From Elysia chlorotica (Eukaryota; Mollusca; Gastropoda; Plakobranchidae): 64,000 nt of DNA. A program made the position numbers and the translations under genes. Under the pieces are notes generated by a model. That model was not told the origin of the DNA. It saw nothing but the letters and a program-made list of their open reading frames with translations, and did not search any database. The stretch lies in the NCBI GenBank assembly GCA_003991915.1, contig RQTK01000324.1, positions 246,098 through 310,097 of the forward strand, given 5' to 3'. Positions 32,949-43,599 of the stretch are shown piece by piece (the first letter of the stretch is position 1; every line of letters starts with the position of its first letter).

Positions 32949-33189
32949 CGAGTCTACTCAATCCATGACAGCTGAACGCAGAGTAATTTCATCTTTTACT
33001 ACCCAATAGTCTAACACTGCAGTCAATTATAATTGTGCTACACCATGATAGCCGCAAGCAAGCATTCTGTTGCTCTTCAGCCACATAGCCTTCGGTGTAG
33101 AATGTTAAAATACACGGACTGAAACTAAACTGGCTAGAAAAGCGGGGAAGATGGATTAAGTTTACATAAACAACCCCCACACTCTCTAT

Positions 33190-33194
33190 TCCTC

Positions 33195-33254
<60 letters not shown>

Positions 33255-33255
33255 A
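33190..33255. repeat. (CT)n microsatellite
   Basis: Perfect CT run of about 55 bp with flanking CT-rich sequence. Confidence 0.95.
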
Positions 33256-33365
33256 GAGGGGACTGCTGGTCTACTGTACGCTACATAACACATGTATACC
33301 GAGATAGACGATCAATCTGAACTATCTACATCTATAAAAAGATATGGATCTAGTGGTATATAACC

Positions 33366-33425
33366 ATGCTCGCTTTAAGTGGCAAGGCGATTTGATGTCG
33401 CTGCATAAGTCGATGGTTCCAATCC
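33366..33425 (+). repeat. tRNA-like SINE head
   Basis: AAGTGGCAAGGCGATTTGAT (A-box-like) and GATGGTTCCAATCCC (B-box-like) sit at tRNA-like spacing. There is no matching acceptor stem. Confidence 0.5.
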
Positions 33426-34228
33426 CACAAAGTGCAATCATTGTTCGGCCATTTTCACAAAAAGCCTACCTCTACCGCTGTGGAAAAATACCTAAAAAAT
33501 TCCAGATCTACTTATAATTAATCCAGTGGTCTGCCTCTCCTAAAATCTAAGTTATCTACATCTATACCAGCAGCACAAGTTGGGGTCTATACATACAGCT
33601 CATTGACATTGGCCTAAACGCCGGCCTGAACAAAGAGAAAAAAAGGCGACCAGTTTGGGTAAATCAGTCGTGCCGATATAGATGTCGGCACAACTGCCAT
33701 TCTGAGGTTAGTCTGAACTGAACTGTTGAGCCAATGCAGGGTCATGTCTCGAAACAGGGTCTTGACTTTCGGAGTATCAGTTTATCACGCTGGCGCCAGC
33801 TTATCTACTCCACCTTGTATTGATCAGCAGATACGACGCTCTTGTGAGACGATGTTTACTAACTGTCTCACCTTGGTACTACACGTACCACTTTGTACCA
33901 AGTCTTTGACATTACATGAATCACGGAAATCCATTCATCAAAGTTCAATGAATTGGCTTTGTTTCATAATCAAATATCAAAAGTCAAGGTTATAATTGTA
34001 ATTTAAACAAAACCAGAACCCAAACAAAACTATGTATTTCAATGATGTTCAATGTAACCAGACTTTCTAGTAGTACCCAGTAGTAGTAGTGAACGATACG
34101 AGTACCTCAGTACCAAGTCCATGTTATAGATTTGTGCTAGTTGTGCCGTAGAGTCCTGCTACGCCTCGAGTTTCCTCAATCGTTCTCTATAGGGTTTAAC
34201 GGTTCCTAGGTTCCTTTAGGCATTCATA

Positions 34229-34350
34229 TACGGCGACGGGCCCCGAGATTTACATCGGACAATTTTATGTGCTGACACACGAGACAGGGCGGGGATACCA
34301 TGACTCTTGTCTCAGCTGGTCACATTATACTGACACCGACCCAACCAGTT
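34229..34350 (+). repeat. 165-bp interspersed repeat, copy 4
   Basis: Contains ACGGGCCCCGAGATTTACAT, GGCGGGGATACCATGACT, AGCTGGTCACATTATACTGA and ends CGACCCAACCAGTT. Read on the minus strand it follows directly after the tRNA-like segment at 34395-34456. Confidence 0.85.
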
Positions 34351-34394
34351 ACAGGGGACGAATATCGGACAAATAAATATGCCGATCGTGGCAT

Positions 34395-34456
34395 TAATTC
34401 CGCGGGCATACTAATCTGAAAACCAACGCTCTAACACATGAGCCAGTTCGCCCCCA
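34395..34456 (-). repeat. tRNA-like head joined to a 165-bp repeat copy
   Basis: The minus strand reads GCGAACTGGCTCATGTGTTA then GAGCGTTGGTTTTCAGATTA, an A-box-like start of a tRNA, with an eroded B box. The 165-bp repeat copy 4 follows on the same strand, so together they look like a tRNA-headed SINE. Confidence 0.5.
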
Positions 34457-34639
34457 GTTTCCTCACTCGGCTTTCGACCGTTTATGTAACCACGGAGCGT
34501 CTGCAAAAAAAAGTAATCTTTGATCGGAAAAAACGAGTCTCTCTCCAAGTCTAACGTACAGAAAGAGTCTGTGCGGTGGCGAAAACTCAGAGCAAGATGC
34601 ACGGCCGATCACTTCATACTGATCAGTAGACCAGACGGG

Positions 34640-34706
34640 GCTCGCACTCAAAACCTTCCGAATAGAAAGCAGTAAAACACGCGCTTAACCCTTGAACCGC
34701 CGCGCT
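34640..34706 (-). repeat. tRNA-like SINE head
   Basis: The minus strand shows GCGGTTCAAGGGTTAAGCGC (A-box region) and GGTTTTGAGTGCGAGCCCC (B-box region), with no closing acceptor stem. Confidence 0.5.
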
Positions 34707-34739
34707 CCAGTAAAGAGCGGCCGTACAAAACCAAATATA

Positions 34740-35240
34740 GCTGGGGGTTACAGTGGATATAACCACAGGGGACGGAGTGGGGCTGAGAGATGGGCGTGTC
34801 TATATAGATACAATGACTTCAGGTTAAATCGGACAGAGTTATGGTCATAGAGGCGGAGTAAGGCTGGGAGATGGGCGTGTCTATATAGGTACAATGACTT
34901 AAAGTTAAATCGGACAGAGTTATGGTCATAGAAGCGGAGTACGCCAGTACGGCTGGGAGAGGGGTGTGTCTATGTATGTGTATTGTATAAAAGATGTTTA
35001 GTTGATGCCCTTTGACTGAGGCACGTAGGGCTGCCTTATATAACCGATGGCTGGAGGCTAAATCGGACGCTTGACATTACGGGGCGAAGAACGGCCAGGA
35101 TCGCATGATAAAAGAGGGCGGGACAAGGCTGGGAGGAGGGGGTGCCTATCTCTATACAGAGCCAATGTCAAGCGGTTACAGCGATCACGTGACAACAGGA
35201 CCACAGCAAGGCTGGGAGAGAGGTGTGTCTACAAGCACGA
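34740..35240 (+). repeat. diverged minisatellite, unit about 85 bp
   Basis: Blocks such as GGCTGGGAGATGGGCGTGTC, TATATAGRTACAATGACTT and TTAAATCGGACAGAGTTATG recur five or so times. The first two units are close to identical and later ones are eroded. Confidence 0.8.
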
Positions 35241-35269
35241 TCAATTATTCGAAGTTAATGTTCCCTTAG

Positions 35270-35345
35270 GGCGCTACATAGCTCAGTCGGTGGAGATTCG
35301 GGAGGATGAGCAGTAGAGCAGGAGGTCGAAGCTCCAACCCCCAGC
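35270..35345 (+). repeat. tRNA-like SINE head
   Basis: CATAGCTCAGTCGGTGGAG is a near-perfect A box region and GGTCGAAGCTCCAACCCCC is B-box-like. The expected acceptor stem pairing is absent, so it is not a tRNA gene. Confidence 0.6.
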
Positions 35346-35647
35346 TGGTAGCGCATTATTTGGCTTGTTAATTTTGTTTCAGCGAATTGGGCCATTGTTT
35401 TTCATAGATGGTCTCGTTGGTATAAATCAACTGTAACTGTTCTAATTCAAAAAAGCAGTGCAATTTTTTTTTCGTCCAGATGAATATGAACTCGGTTTAT
35501 TTCAACCATTGCTGTGCACGAGCTAAAACTTGAACTGTGATCATTTAGTTTGATTATTCTAGACCTACGCCGCGGACTAGCGAGAATAAGTTTCCGGTAG
35601 ACCTAGATCGCCAAGTTCACTTTATCTGTGGGAAATGAACTTTATGG

Positions 35648-35649
<2 letters not shown>

Positions 35650-35712
<63 letters not shown>

Positions 35713-35719
35713 GGGGGGN
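35650..35719. repeat. (GA)n-(G)n tract ending in one ambiguous base
   Basis: Perfect GA run followed by 17 or more G and a single n at 35719, a sign of an uncertain assembly join. Confidence 0.95.
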
Positions 35720-36141
35720 ATTTCAGAACAAGGCGTTGGCGAGACATTACCTCAATGTTGGCGTACCGTAGCTGACAGAAAATTGTATGAACTTGCATGA
35801 AACAAGAAAATTAATGTTTGCTTACAGTTTTAAATGTTGAAAACCAGCCAGACTGATGCGTAGTGACGTCAACGGAAACAGGTTAAAAAATGCAGCCGTG
35901 TTAAAAAAAAAGACAGCCCGCAGGTGTCCAAAAGAATTGTCAAAACCTCAAAACCGTGGCATGAAAAGTCAAGAGCATTGCCAGCGGTTTAAAAATTAAT
36001 AATGGCGCCTTTTTCGGATATTTCAAAGGCTTTTGACAATGTCCTTGTAAGCAAAGCTTGACAAAAATAATACTTAAATTATGACAATAAAGAACGCTAC
36101 TAGATACAAGAGGATAAAAAACAAACCAACAGCTTATAACG
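35720..36141. repeat. duplicated block, copy A
   Basis: Begins ATTTCAGAACAAGGCGTTGG directly after the ambiguous base. Its counterpart is at 38507-38996, and part of it also occurs at 38257-38380. No gene was recognised in it. Confidence 0.85.
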
Positions 36142-37159
36142 TACAGGTCAAGTATTTCAATGACCCCGCTGGAAGAAAGGGAATACGTTATCATCCACGT
36201 TAAAGGTTGTCGTCTCATTGATACCATAAATCACGACGTTATCCTGAGGAAGTCATATCCGATCATAATTAAATGTAATATGTAATGTTATATTGAGGAA
36301 ATCCTGTACCATCACAGGATACTATTGAACATATCATCTTATCTGCGTATTCGTATATCACAGAAGGATAATAAACATAGTAATTACTATTATCTTATCT
36401 TCGTTATCGTATACATGTATCACAGGATAATGTTTAACTGCGTATCTTATCTTCATTGTCTTATACAACCCCAGCTGGTTCGTGCGTCAGAAAGCTAGCC
36501 TGTGCAGATTTTAAAAATCAGGGTCGCGCGTTCGGGTGTTTTGTTTTTGTTTTTCTTGTTTTTTTCTCTTTCTGTTCTGGTGTTGCTAAAATATTTATTC
36601 ACAGATACAGTGATGGTCGAGTATAAGGGAACAAAAAAGAACAAAATACAAAACCAGTGAAAAGGTACCTCATTTCAAATCGTGATGGCGAATCCCATCT
36701 CTTTGCAGGGATGTCAACCCAACCATTCACCGAAGTGCACAAGAGCAGGTTCAAATAATGTAAGAACATGTTTAAAAAGTGTAGGCTAAAAACACGTTTT
36801 TTATGGCTTGAGGTTGTCTGCTCTTCCTTTGTCATCCAGACAAGTCCCAGAGATCCTCCACCACGATATTACACGCACAACAGAGCAATGGTGGCGCTGG
36901 AGAATTGTTAGACTTAGAAGTGATTGCCCCCAACTTGATCGCAGAAGAAGTTGAAGCTAATATATTATATAAAGACCCGACTAACATTGGTTGTAGAATA
37001 ACCATTTCGCCCATATAATAATTATCGGGTGAAGACGGCTTGCCGTTGGTCGTCCTCGAGTCAGTAACCGTTTCTAAAGAATACCGTGAAAAAGCATACA
37101 TTTTTGTTTTTGCTTTAGTTGTTCAATAACTAGGCTATTTCGCGAACAAGTCACAGGGC

Positions 37160-37230
37160 TGACGTCTGCCAATTTCACGTGATGCCACACGGAGACAAAG
37201 CTGGGATACCAAGACTTCCGTCTCAGTCGG
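37160..37230 (+). repeat. 165-bp interspersed repeat, copy 5 (partial)
   Basis: ATTTCACGTGATGCCACACG, AGCTGGGATACCAAGACTTC and CGTCTCAGTCGG match the second half of the family. Confidence 0.65.
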
Positions 37231-38121
37231 TGGCGCCGTCCTTACTAGTGAGGAACAAGACGGTCCTATAAAAGTACAAGAACTATAACTTAGTTTTTAA
37301 GTCAGTGCACATGCAATTTTACCAGGAGATACTGAGTACTGAGTTTGTTTTACGGCACGTCAGCACAGTAACGTGCTGTGTTGTGCCCATGATGTCCTAA
37401 GACAGCTAATGCATTATACTAGTAGCAACGGTGACTCCTTTATCTCTCTGAATAGTAAAAGCATAACAATTGTGCGTAAAAAGGTTGGTTAAAAGTAAAG
37501 GGTATATACAGTAGTTTAAAAGGATTATCACAGTTAAATTTTATTATATACACCAATGTCCTTCAGGTACTTAAGAAGGCGCTGAGGACTAACATAAGTA
37601 AAAAAAAAATTATGCTCTCTAGTGGCTTGGAAGCCAGGTACAGATTTCTTTCCCGGTTAAAAAAAAAACGGACAATCAATCAGAATGGGACTAATGGACA
37701 ATTGACAGTTGCAGGTTTGACACAGTGAAGGTTCTTCACCTATCAATATAAAGGCGTGAGTAAGATGAGAATGTCGTCCTCGATCGAGTACCACCTGGTC
37801 TCGTCGTCTAGCCTGAGAAATTCCTGCCCAGTGACCGAAATGTGATTCGCAGTGATATATGAATATAGGCTAAGTTTTAAGAAAAGTATAGAACTTCAGT
37901 CAGGCATATGGATCTAGTTTTCCGGCATGCATTGACCTTGGTGACTGGTCACTGGTCAAGCCAGCGGTGTTCACGTGATCAGCGCTCTGGTGTAGGATTG
38001 GATGGACTGTGACTGTGACCTTTGACCCCGATACGTTTATCATAAGAGGCTCTGCGATTCACACAACGAAAATAGATGACATAATCACCCCTTTGGACAA
38101 TTGGCTGTTCTGATCTCTCAT

Positions 38122-38996
38122 TGGCTTCGTAAGTATATGATAGAGTTTTGATTGGACACCGATGTAAATTCCCTTACCCATCGTCTTCGTTTTCCTTAGA
38201 GAGGCTGTTGTAGCAAGCCTCCTTCGGCTTCGACCGACGGTGCAGATTTGGGGCGTATTTCAGAACAAGGCGTTGGCGAGACATTACCTCAATGTTGGCG
38301 TACCGTAGCTGACAGAAAATTGTATGAACTTGCATGAAACAAGAAAATTAATGTTTGCTTACAGTTTTAAATGTTGAAAGCTTCGTAAGTAATGATTGAG
38401 TTTTGATTGGACACCGATGTAAATACCCTTACCCATCGTCTTCGTTTTCCTTAGAGGGCTGTGTAGCAAGCCTCCTTCGGCTTCGACCGACGGTGAGATT
38501 TGGGGCGTATTTCAGAACAAGGCGTTGGCGAGACATATCTCAATGTTGGGTACCGTAGCTGACAAAAATTGTATGAACTTGCATGAAACAAGAAAATTAA
38601 TGTTTGCTTACAGTTTTAAATGTTGAAAACCAGCCGACTGATGCGTAGTGACGTCAACGGAAACAGGTTAAAAAATGCAGCCGTGTTAAAAAAAAAGAAA
38701 GCCGAGGTGTCCAAAAGAATTGTCAAAACCTCAAAACCGTGGCATGAAAAGTCAAGAGCATTGCCAGCGGTTTGAAAATTAATAATGGTGCTTTTATTCG
38801 GATATTTCTAACAAGCAAGCTTGCAAAATTATCCGATGCAGTATGATTTGAGTGGACGCCTATTTGTGGAAGAATCAGATTGATCATGAGCTTATGTATT
38901 ATCACAATAATAGGATCAAAGAGACTTAAATTATGACAATAAAGAACGCTACTAGAAACAAGAGGCTAAAAAACAAACCAACAGCTTATAACGTGA
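38122..38996. repeat. duplicated blocks B and C
   Basis: A unit of about 257 bp (TTGGCTTCGTAAGTA... to ...AAATGTTGAAA) occurs at 38122-38382 and again at 38383-38632. The second unit continues with sequence matching 35840-36141. Copy C differs from the others mainly by single-base or two-base deletions. Confidence 0.85.
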
Positions 38997-39011
38997 AGAC
39001 GATTATTATCA

Positions 39012-39026
39012 TTATAATTACATGCA

Positions 39027-39062
<36 letters not shown>

Positions 39063-39066
39063 TTTA

Positions 39067-39102
<36 letters not shown>
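39012..39102. repeat. (ATT)n microsatellite
   Basis: About 85 bp of ATT repeat with one interruption. Confidence 0.95.
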
Positions 39103-39103
<1 letters not shown>

Positions 39104-39691
39104 CATTGATTGTCTCGATTGGGTGAAAACTCTTAGGATGATAAAAGTGTTTTCCTGTTCCTTCTCGATGTTCTACTAAAAATCTAAACTGACTTTAAAG
39201 CCTATGTGTCAAGGATCTCTACCGAAGGCTAAATGTGTTTACATGAGCCCTTTCTCCGTACGGCCCAGGAAACTGAGGGGTCGTCCAAAGCAACAGAGAC
39301 CATTGGTCATCCCACTACTCTCATAACAGTTAAAGTTCAACCAGTTATAAAACTTATATAGGCTTGACTTGATTTTCTAGCTACTTGCGTCATAGACACA
39401 GGGCTATCTTCATGGCTGCTTAGTCGGTGAGCGTGAGGTCCTCTCTTGGTTTAACGTCTCCCAAGTTCTGAAGGAGGTCCTATACCACAGACTGGGATAG
39501 CCTACATGCACTAGGGACTTTGTCAGAACGGTACACTACATTCATATTGTCCTTTAGATTGGACCACTAGTCTCTGTTTATACAAAATATGGAAGTGTTG
39601 CTGTTGTTAAATTTGTTTCACAGCACTGCCACGGACTTCATATAAATCCCCACAATCCCCAATATTGTTATATAACTAATCATTTTTGTCA

Positions 39692-39866
39692 TTATCGCCA
39701 CTTCAAGATGAATATCACGACCACAGCCACCATCAACACTCCCATATCCACCATAAAAACAACACTTTTTAGTTGTTTCGGATATTGCTTCCATTTATCT
39801 TCTAATATACATGTATTTAATTCATCATAACAACCTTTATCCTCACCGTCACACTTTAGATTAGCC
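39692..39866 (-). CDS. possible terminal exon of a single-pass membrane protein
   Basis: After a TTTTTTATTCAG acceptor (39867-39868) the minus strand is open for 57 codons to TAA. It encodes three cysteines in a short hydrophilic part (CDGEDKGCYDELNTC), then a hydrophobic stretch MGVLMVAVVVIFIL ending in Lys-Trp-Arg-stop, as in a C-terminal transmembrane helix. The frame needs an upstream exon ending with two bases of a codon. I do not recognise the family. It may pair with the signal-peptide-like exon at 41496-41675. Confidence 0.33.
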
Positions 39867-39977
39867 CTGAATAAAAAAAACAACAATTACAAGAATCCTT
39901 AATCCGCAATCATTACAAGATGTGGTGCAATTAAAAGCAATCACAGTGGAGGTTATGGCACGGCATGAATTTTTACA

Positions 39978-39997
39978 ACAACAACAACAGCAACAAT

Positions 39998-40033
<36 letters not shown>

Positions 40034-40094
40034 AACAACAATAACAACAACAACAACAATAACAATAACAACAACAACAACAAACAACAACAAT
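39978..40094. repeat. (CAA)n microsatellite
   Basis: CAA/TAA trinucleotide repeat of about 115 bp. The poly-Cys minus-strand frame over it is an artefact. Confidence 0.95.
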
Positions 40095-40811
40095 TACGGA
40101 AACACTGATCTTTGCTTTGCACAAGTGATCATTATTAATAAGTATGCCTATCTATTCGGCACGTACATCTAGAGTGAAAGTGTTACTGATTACATGATCG
40201 ACCTTACTACTGAAGAGGCCTAGATCTAGATCTAAGTGATTGAGGAGAGCTTAGCGCGTTGTAGAAGATAATATGGAAACAATGGTGAACAGAAGTGATG
40301 TACTAAGTAGGGTTCCATTTAAAAAAAATTAAAAGTTACATGCACGGTGTACACTCATGACATTAATTATAGTCCTACTTCTAGCTGAACTTTCATGTCA
40401 TGCCTTTTTTATATAAAAATTATAAAATGATTGCATGTTTGGATCTTTTTTAAAATTTAATATGTTAATCATTGCTGGCGTATTTTTTTCCAATTTGATT
40501 TCATAATAACGTTTCGTAAAACCATGCTGTTATTTGATATCTTTGTTTTGTTTATCATTCCCATGTTGACTTTAAGGGGTTTTCATGTAGATTTCAAGGT
40601 AAGATGGGCAAAAATCGTCACATCAGTGGTAACATATCCCATATTGTCTTTAAAATACTATAAATCGTTAAGATTTTAAAAATTAGATTGGGCATTATAC
40701 TGAGTTGACGAAATGTTTCCCTAAGGGATCTGAACTGCTAGCCTACAGTGATCTAGTCTATACCTCTATTTTACCACTCGCTGGTCTGATATTTCTTGAC
40801 TCACTTGTGAG

Positions 40812-40867
40812 GTGGCTATGTGATAAAGTATGTGGCTTCTAACAAGCAAGCTATGGGTTTGAATCAT
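40812..40867 (+). repeat. tRNA-like SINE head
   Basis: GGTGGCTATGTGATAAAGTA (A-box-like) is followed by GGGTTTGAATC (B-box-like) about 40 bp later. Confidence 0.5.
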
Positions 40868-40965
40868 ATAATTTTAATAATCCTTACAAGAAAAGGAAAC
40901 AAAATGAGCACTAAACATGCCGCCAGATACTTAATTGTCACGCGCTAAACATAAAGAATGATCCT

Positions 40966-41182
40966 CTCTGTGTGTCTGTGTTTGTCATGTCTGTGTGTGT
41001 GTCTGTCTGTCTGTCTGTTTTTGACTGTATCTGTTTCTGTCTCTTCCTCCCTCTCTCTCGATCTGCCTGTCTGTCTGTCTGTCTGTCTGTCTATGTCTCT
41101 CTCTCCCTCTGTCTGTCTGTCTATGTCTCTCTCTCTCCCCCCCCCTCTCTCTCTCTCTATCTCTCTCTCTCTCTCTCTCTTT
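40966..41182. repeat. mixed TGTC/CT microsatellite
   Basis: CTGT, TGTC and CT repeats. Frames reading as Cys-Leu-Ser or Arg-Glu repeats are artefacts. Confidence 0.95.
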
Positions 41183-41495
41183 CTTGGTTTACTCTCTTCT
41201 AGGTGTCTCCCAGACATAGTTATTGAGAATGAGGTTAGGCTTGTCACGAGAAAAGGCAAATCAATTGCGTATGTAAACAGTGATACGTTTATTAATATCA
41301 AAAGTATTTCAACAGCTGCATAAATGTTTATCATATATAATAATGTACAACACGTATAACTAATAATGATGATACCCATTGATGCGTCTTTCACAGCATT
41401 AAGGTAAATGGTTGGCGTAACGGTAGGATCATGTATAATACACCTAAGTCACAACTGAGGCTTATTTCCTGATTCCGTTAGGATCTTTTACTTAC

Positions 41496-41675
41496 AGCCC
41501 TAACATGACACGATTTTTTACAATGCAATTTTACAAAATCAAGCAGTGTTCCATCGCGTAGTTTGACCTCTTCATGTTGAACAAAAATTAAAAGTCCCGA
41601 TACAAAAAAGAACTCTGCGGTTGAAAGCAACAGAACCAGGGCAGGAGGGGTAGAAGAGAGGGTGTATTTAGACAT
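41496..41675 (-). CDS. possible first coding exon with signal peptide
   Basis: A 60-codon frame begins with ATG at 41675, has a long hydrophobic core (PALVLLLSTAEFFFVSGLLI) and then a polar part with two cysteines (LHCKKSCHVRA), and ends in phase 0 at a strong GTAAGT donor (41495). This looks like a signal-peptide exon of a secreted or membrane protein. No family recognised. Its phase does not fit the exon at 39692-39866 directly, so an intermediate exon would be needed if they belong together. Confidence 0.35.
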
Positions 41676-42230
41676 ATAAACAACTTGTGGAACTTGGTAG
41701 GTAAGTAAATGTATTTTGTTGGTTATTAGGCAACATAATTATGAAAATGATACACACTCTTAGCATAGTTTTGAGTTCGCTGTCCGGTATTTAGTTCACA
41801 ATCTTTTGTAACCCAAAAAACCTTTGCATTTCCATTATCCCACTGTCGACTTCTTCTGTCAGAAATTAGTCACATTGACTTGGGCCTTGTATTACTGCTT
41901 AATCTTCCCAGCATAACAGACTGAAGTAATCAGAAGAAGAAACTAGCACAGCAACCAATGTTTGCGTTTGTCAACTTTGTCCCACCCACAGAGAATGGAT
42001 AACCATGTCAACGTATCGTCTAGGGTAGCAGCACAGTCTCTGACAAGAGGCGTCTAGCGCTTGTTTCAGGTCCACTCATGAAGATCCACTGTTTCGTAAC
42101 GCGTTTACAGATCAACGCATCCATCACAGAAATAAGCGCGTCTAACAGAATCCAAGTCTTTCCACCCCAGCGTTCACTCATCGCGTTTTCAGCCCGCAAT
42201 CATCATGTCTGTGAATTTCGCTTGCGCCTT

Positions 42231-43454
42231 TCAGCCCACTATCAACATATCTCTCGCTTTGGCGTAGTCGACGTCGTGAGACCTAGAGCGGCGAGGTGTG
42301 GGTGTTGTAGTAGTTACGGTGGTTGGCGTAGTCCTCACGTCACGCCTTCTCTGTATCTGCAGATCTACGCAGTTGATCACGTTCCGTATTTCGTCCTGTG
42401 AGTATCTGCTCATCTGACTTAGTATTCTCTTCAGCTCGCTCACTGACGGGCATCGTCTGGTGTAGGACGCCGTCGAGCGCTGTCTACGGGGAACCTTGGT
42501 GGGCGTGGTTTCTTGCTGAGTTTGGGGGCTTGTGCGCAGTCTTCGGGGAACCTTGGTGGGCGTGGTTTCTTGCTGAGTTTGGGGGCTTGTGCGCAGTCTA
42601 CGGGGAACCTTGGTGGGCGTGGTTTCTTGCAGTGGTTGGGTGACGCTGCTCGCTGCAAGCGTTCTGTGCTGGGCGTGTCGGGTTTGCGCGCTAAGCGTCA
42701 CTGTCAGACTCTCGGAAGGCGGGGTCATGGAGACCGTTGTCTTTGTGGGTGGACTTCCTGTTGATGGAGTCTGGGTACTGCCTGTCAGGGGCGGGCTGGC
42801 AGTGCTAGGCTGGGACGTTCTAGACGTTCTGGCCGCCCTCAGTCTGTGACCGACACGATCATGCTCTTTACTTTCATCCTCACTGCTATCTTCGTCTTCG
42901 TCATTATCGTCATCATCAGACTCATCATTGATGTCTTCATTCTCTTCATCCACCGCTTCCCGCTTTCCTCGTTTTAGGAGAATCTCCAACTTTTCTCTTT
43001 GCCCTAAGATTTGGTCAAGCAACTGAGGTCGAGCTTGATCTTCCAACAGCTTAGCTAATTGCTCGAGGATCGACATATCAGAAGAAGGCGGTGGGGAGGT
43101 AACCGGGAACATAACATTATCAGAAGAGACTGGGCTCGCTTGAGCCCAAGGGCCCTTAAGTCTATGGGACAAACTGGAGGTCGGGTAATCTGACTCTTGA
43201 TTAGGTTCGGCCTTGTCTGAACTTTGAGAAGTGAAGAGCTCAGTTTGCTGGCCGATGTGTAGATGTGGGATTTCGCTAGAGGTCGGCCCGCGAATCTCTT
43301 GGTTTACCCCGAGACGATTCAACATGATGGAGGAGGGCGTGGGGTCAGTGCCTGCGGTTAATGTTGGCCCACTGGATATTGTGTCGATGGTCAGACCAAG
43401 CGAGCCCAGAATGGACAAGCTGACCAACATGAGGACATGACCCCCGCAGCCCAT
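42231..43454 (-). CDS. predicted secreted, acidic, Ser/Thr/Pro-rich protein with dibasic sites
   Basis: Uninterrupted 407-codon ORF. Upstream in-frame sequence stays open to 43595, but an AG acceptor (TTTGTATTTTCAG, ending 43584) indicates the exon starts at 43583 and the first Met after it is at 43454. Residues 1-23 look like a signal peptide (VLMLVSLSILGSLGLTI core). Residues 123-160 are a Leu-rich, probably helical segment ending in KRGKR (161-165), a typical prohormone/furin cleavage site. Residues 167-199 are almost all Asp, Glu, Asn and Ser. Residues 215-280 are Ser/Thr/Pro-rich. A 19-residue repeat (57 bp, starting QETTPTKVPRR) occurs two and a half times at 276-324. Near the end Cys335 and Cys362 lie in a segment bounded by RR (333-334) and RRR (369-371). 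Family not recognised; a secreted precursor or matrix protein is inferred. Confidence 0.7.
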   Translation of the reverse strand: MGCGGHVLMLVSLSILGSLGLTIDTISSGPTLTAGTDPTPSSIMLNRLGVNQEIRGPTSSEIPHLHIGQQTELFTSQSSDKAEPNQESDYPTSSLSHRLKGPWAQASPVSSDNVMFPVTSPPPSSDMSILEQLAKLLEDQARPQLLDQILGQREKLEILLKRGKREAVDEENEDINDESDDDDNDEDEDSSEDESKEHDRVGHRLRAARTSRTSQPSTASPPLTGSTQTPSTGSPPTKTTVSMTPPSESLTVTLSAQTRHAQHRTLAASSVTQPLQETTPTKVPRRLRTSPQTQQETTPTKVPRRLRTSPQTQQETTPTKVPRRQRSTASYTRRCPSVSELKRILSQMSRYSQDEIRNVINCVDLQIQRRRDVRTTPTTVTTTTPTPRRSRSHDVDYAKARDMLIVG

Positions 43455-43599
43455 AGTGTTGCCGGTGTGAGTGCCGTCAGGGGCAAAGTCTTGTGTCTTC
43501 TGGAGGCGAAGGTTGGTTCGTATGTGGTATGGCAGGTCTGAGAAGTATGGGATGGCCAAGGCTGAAGCGAATAGATGGGAATTCTGAAAATACAAAAAG

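Larger units (their letters stand above)
33260..39690. other. gene-poor, repeat-rich intergenic region
   Basis: No conserved exon was recognised. The stretch holds tRNA-like short elements, two copies of the 165-bp repeat, an 85-bp-type minisatellite, GA and ATT microsatellites and a duplicated block; all are listed individually. Short ORFs here (for example 33726-33995, 34411-34602, 36832-37101) have no recognisable family. Confidence 0.6.

Noticed and set aside
35270-35345. Possible functional tRNA gene
   Set aside because: A and B boxes are present, but the acceptor and anticodon stems do not pair; better explained as a SINE head.
42398-42849. Plus-strand frames opposite the secreted-protein ORF
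   Set aside because: They mirror the 57-bp repeat of the minus-strand ORF, which is much longer and has a signal peptide.
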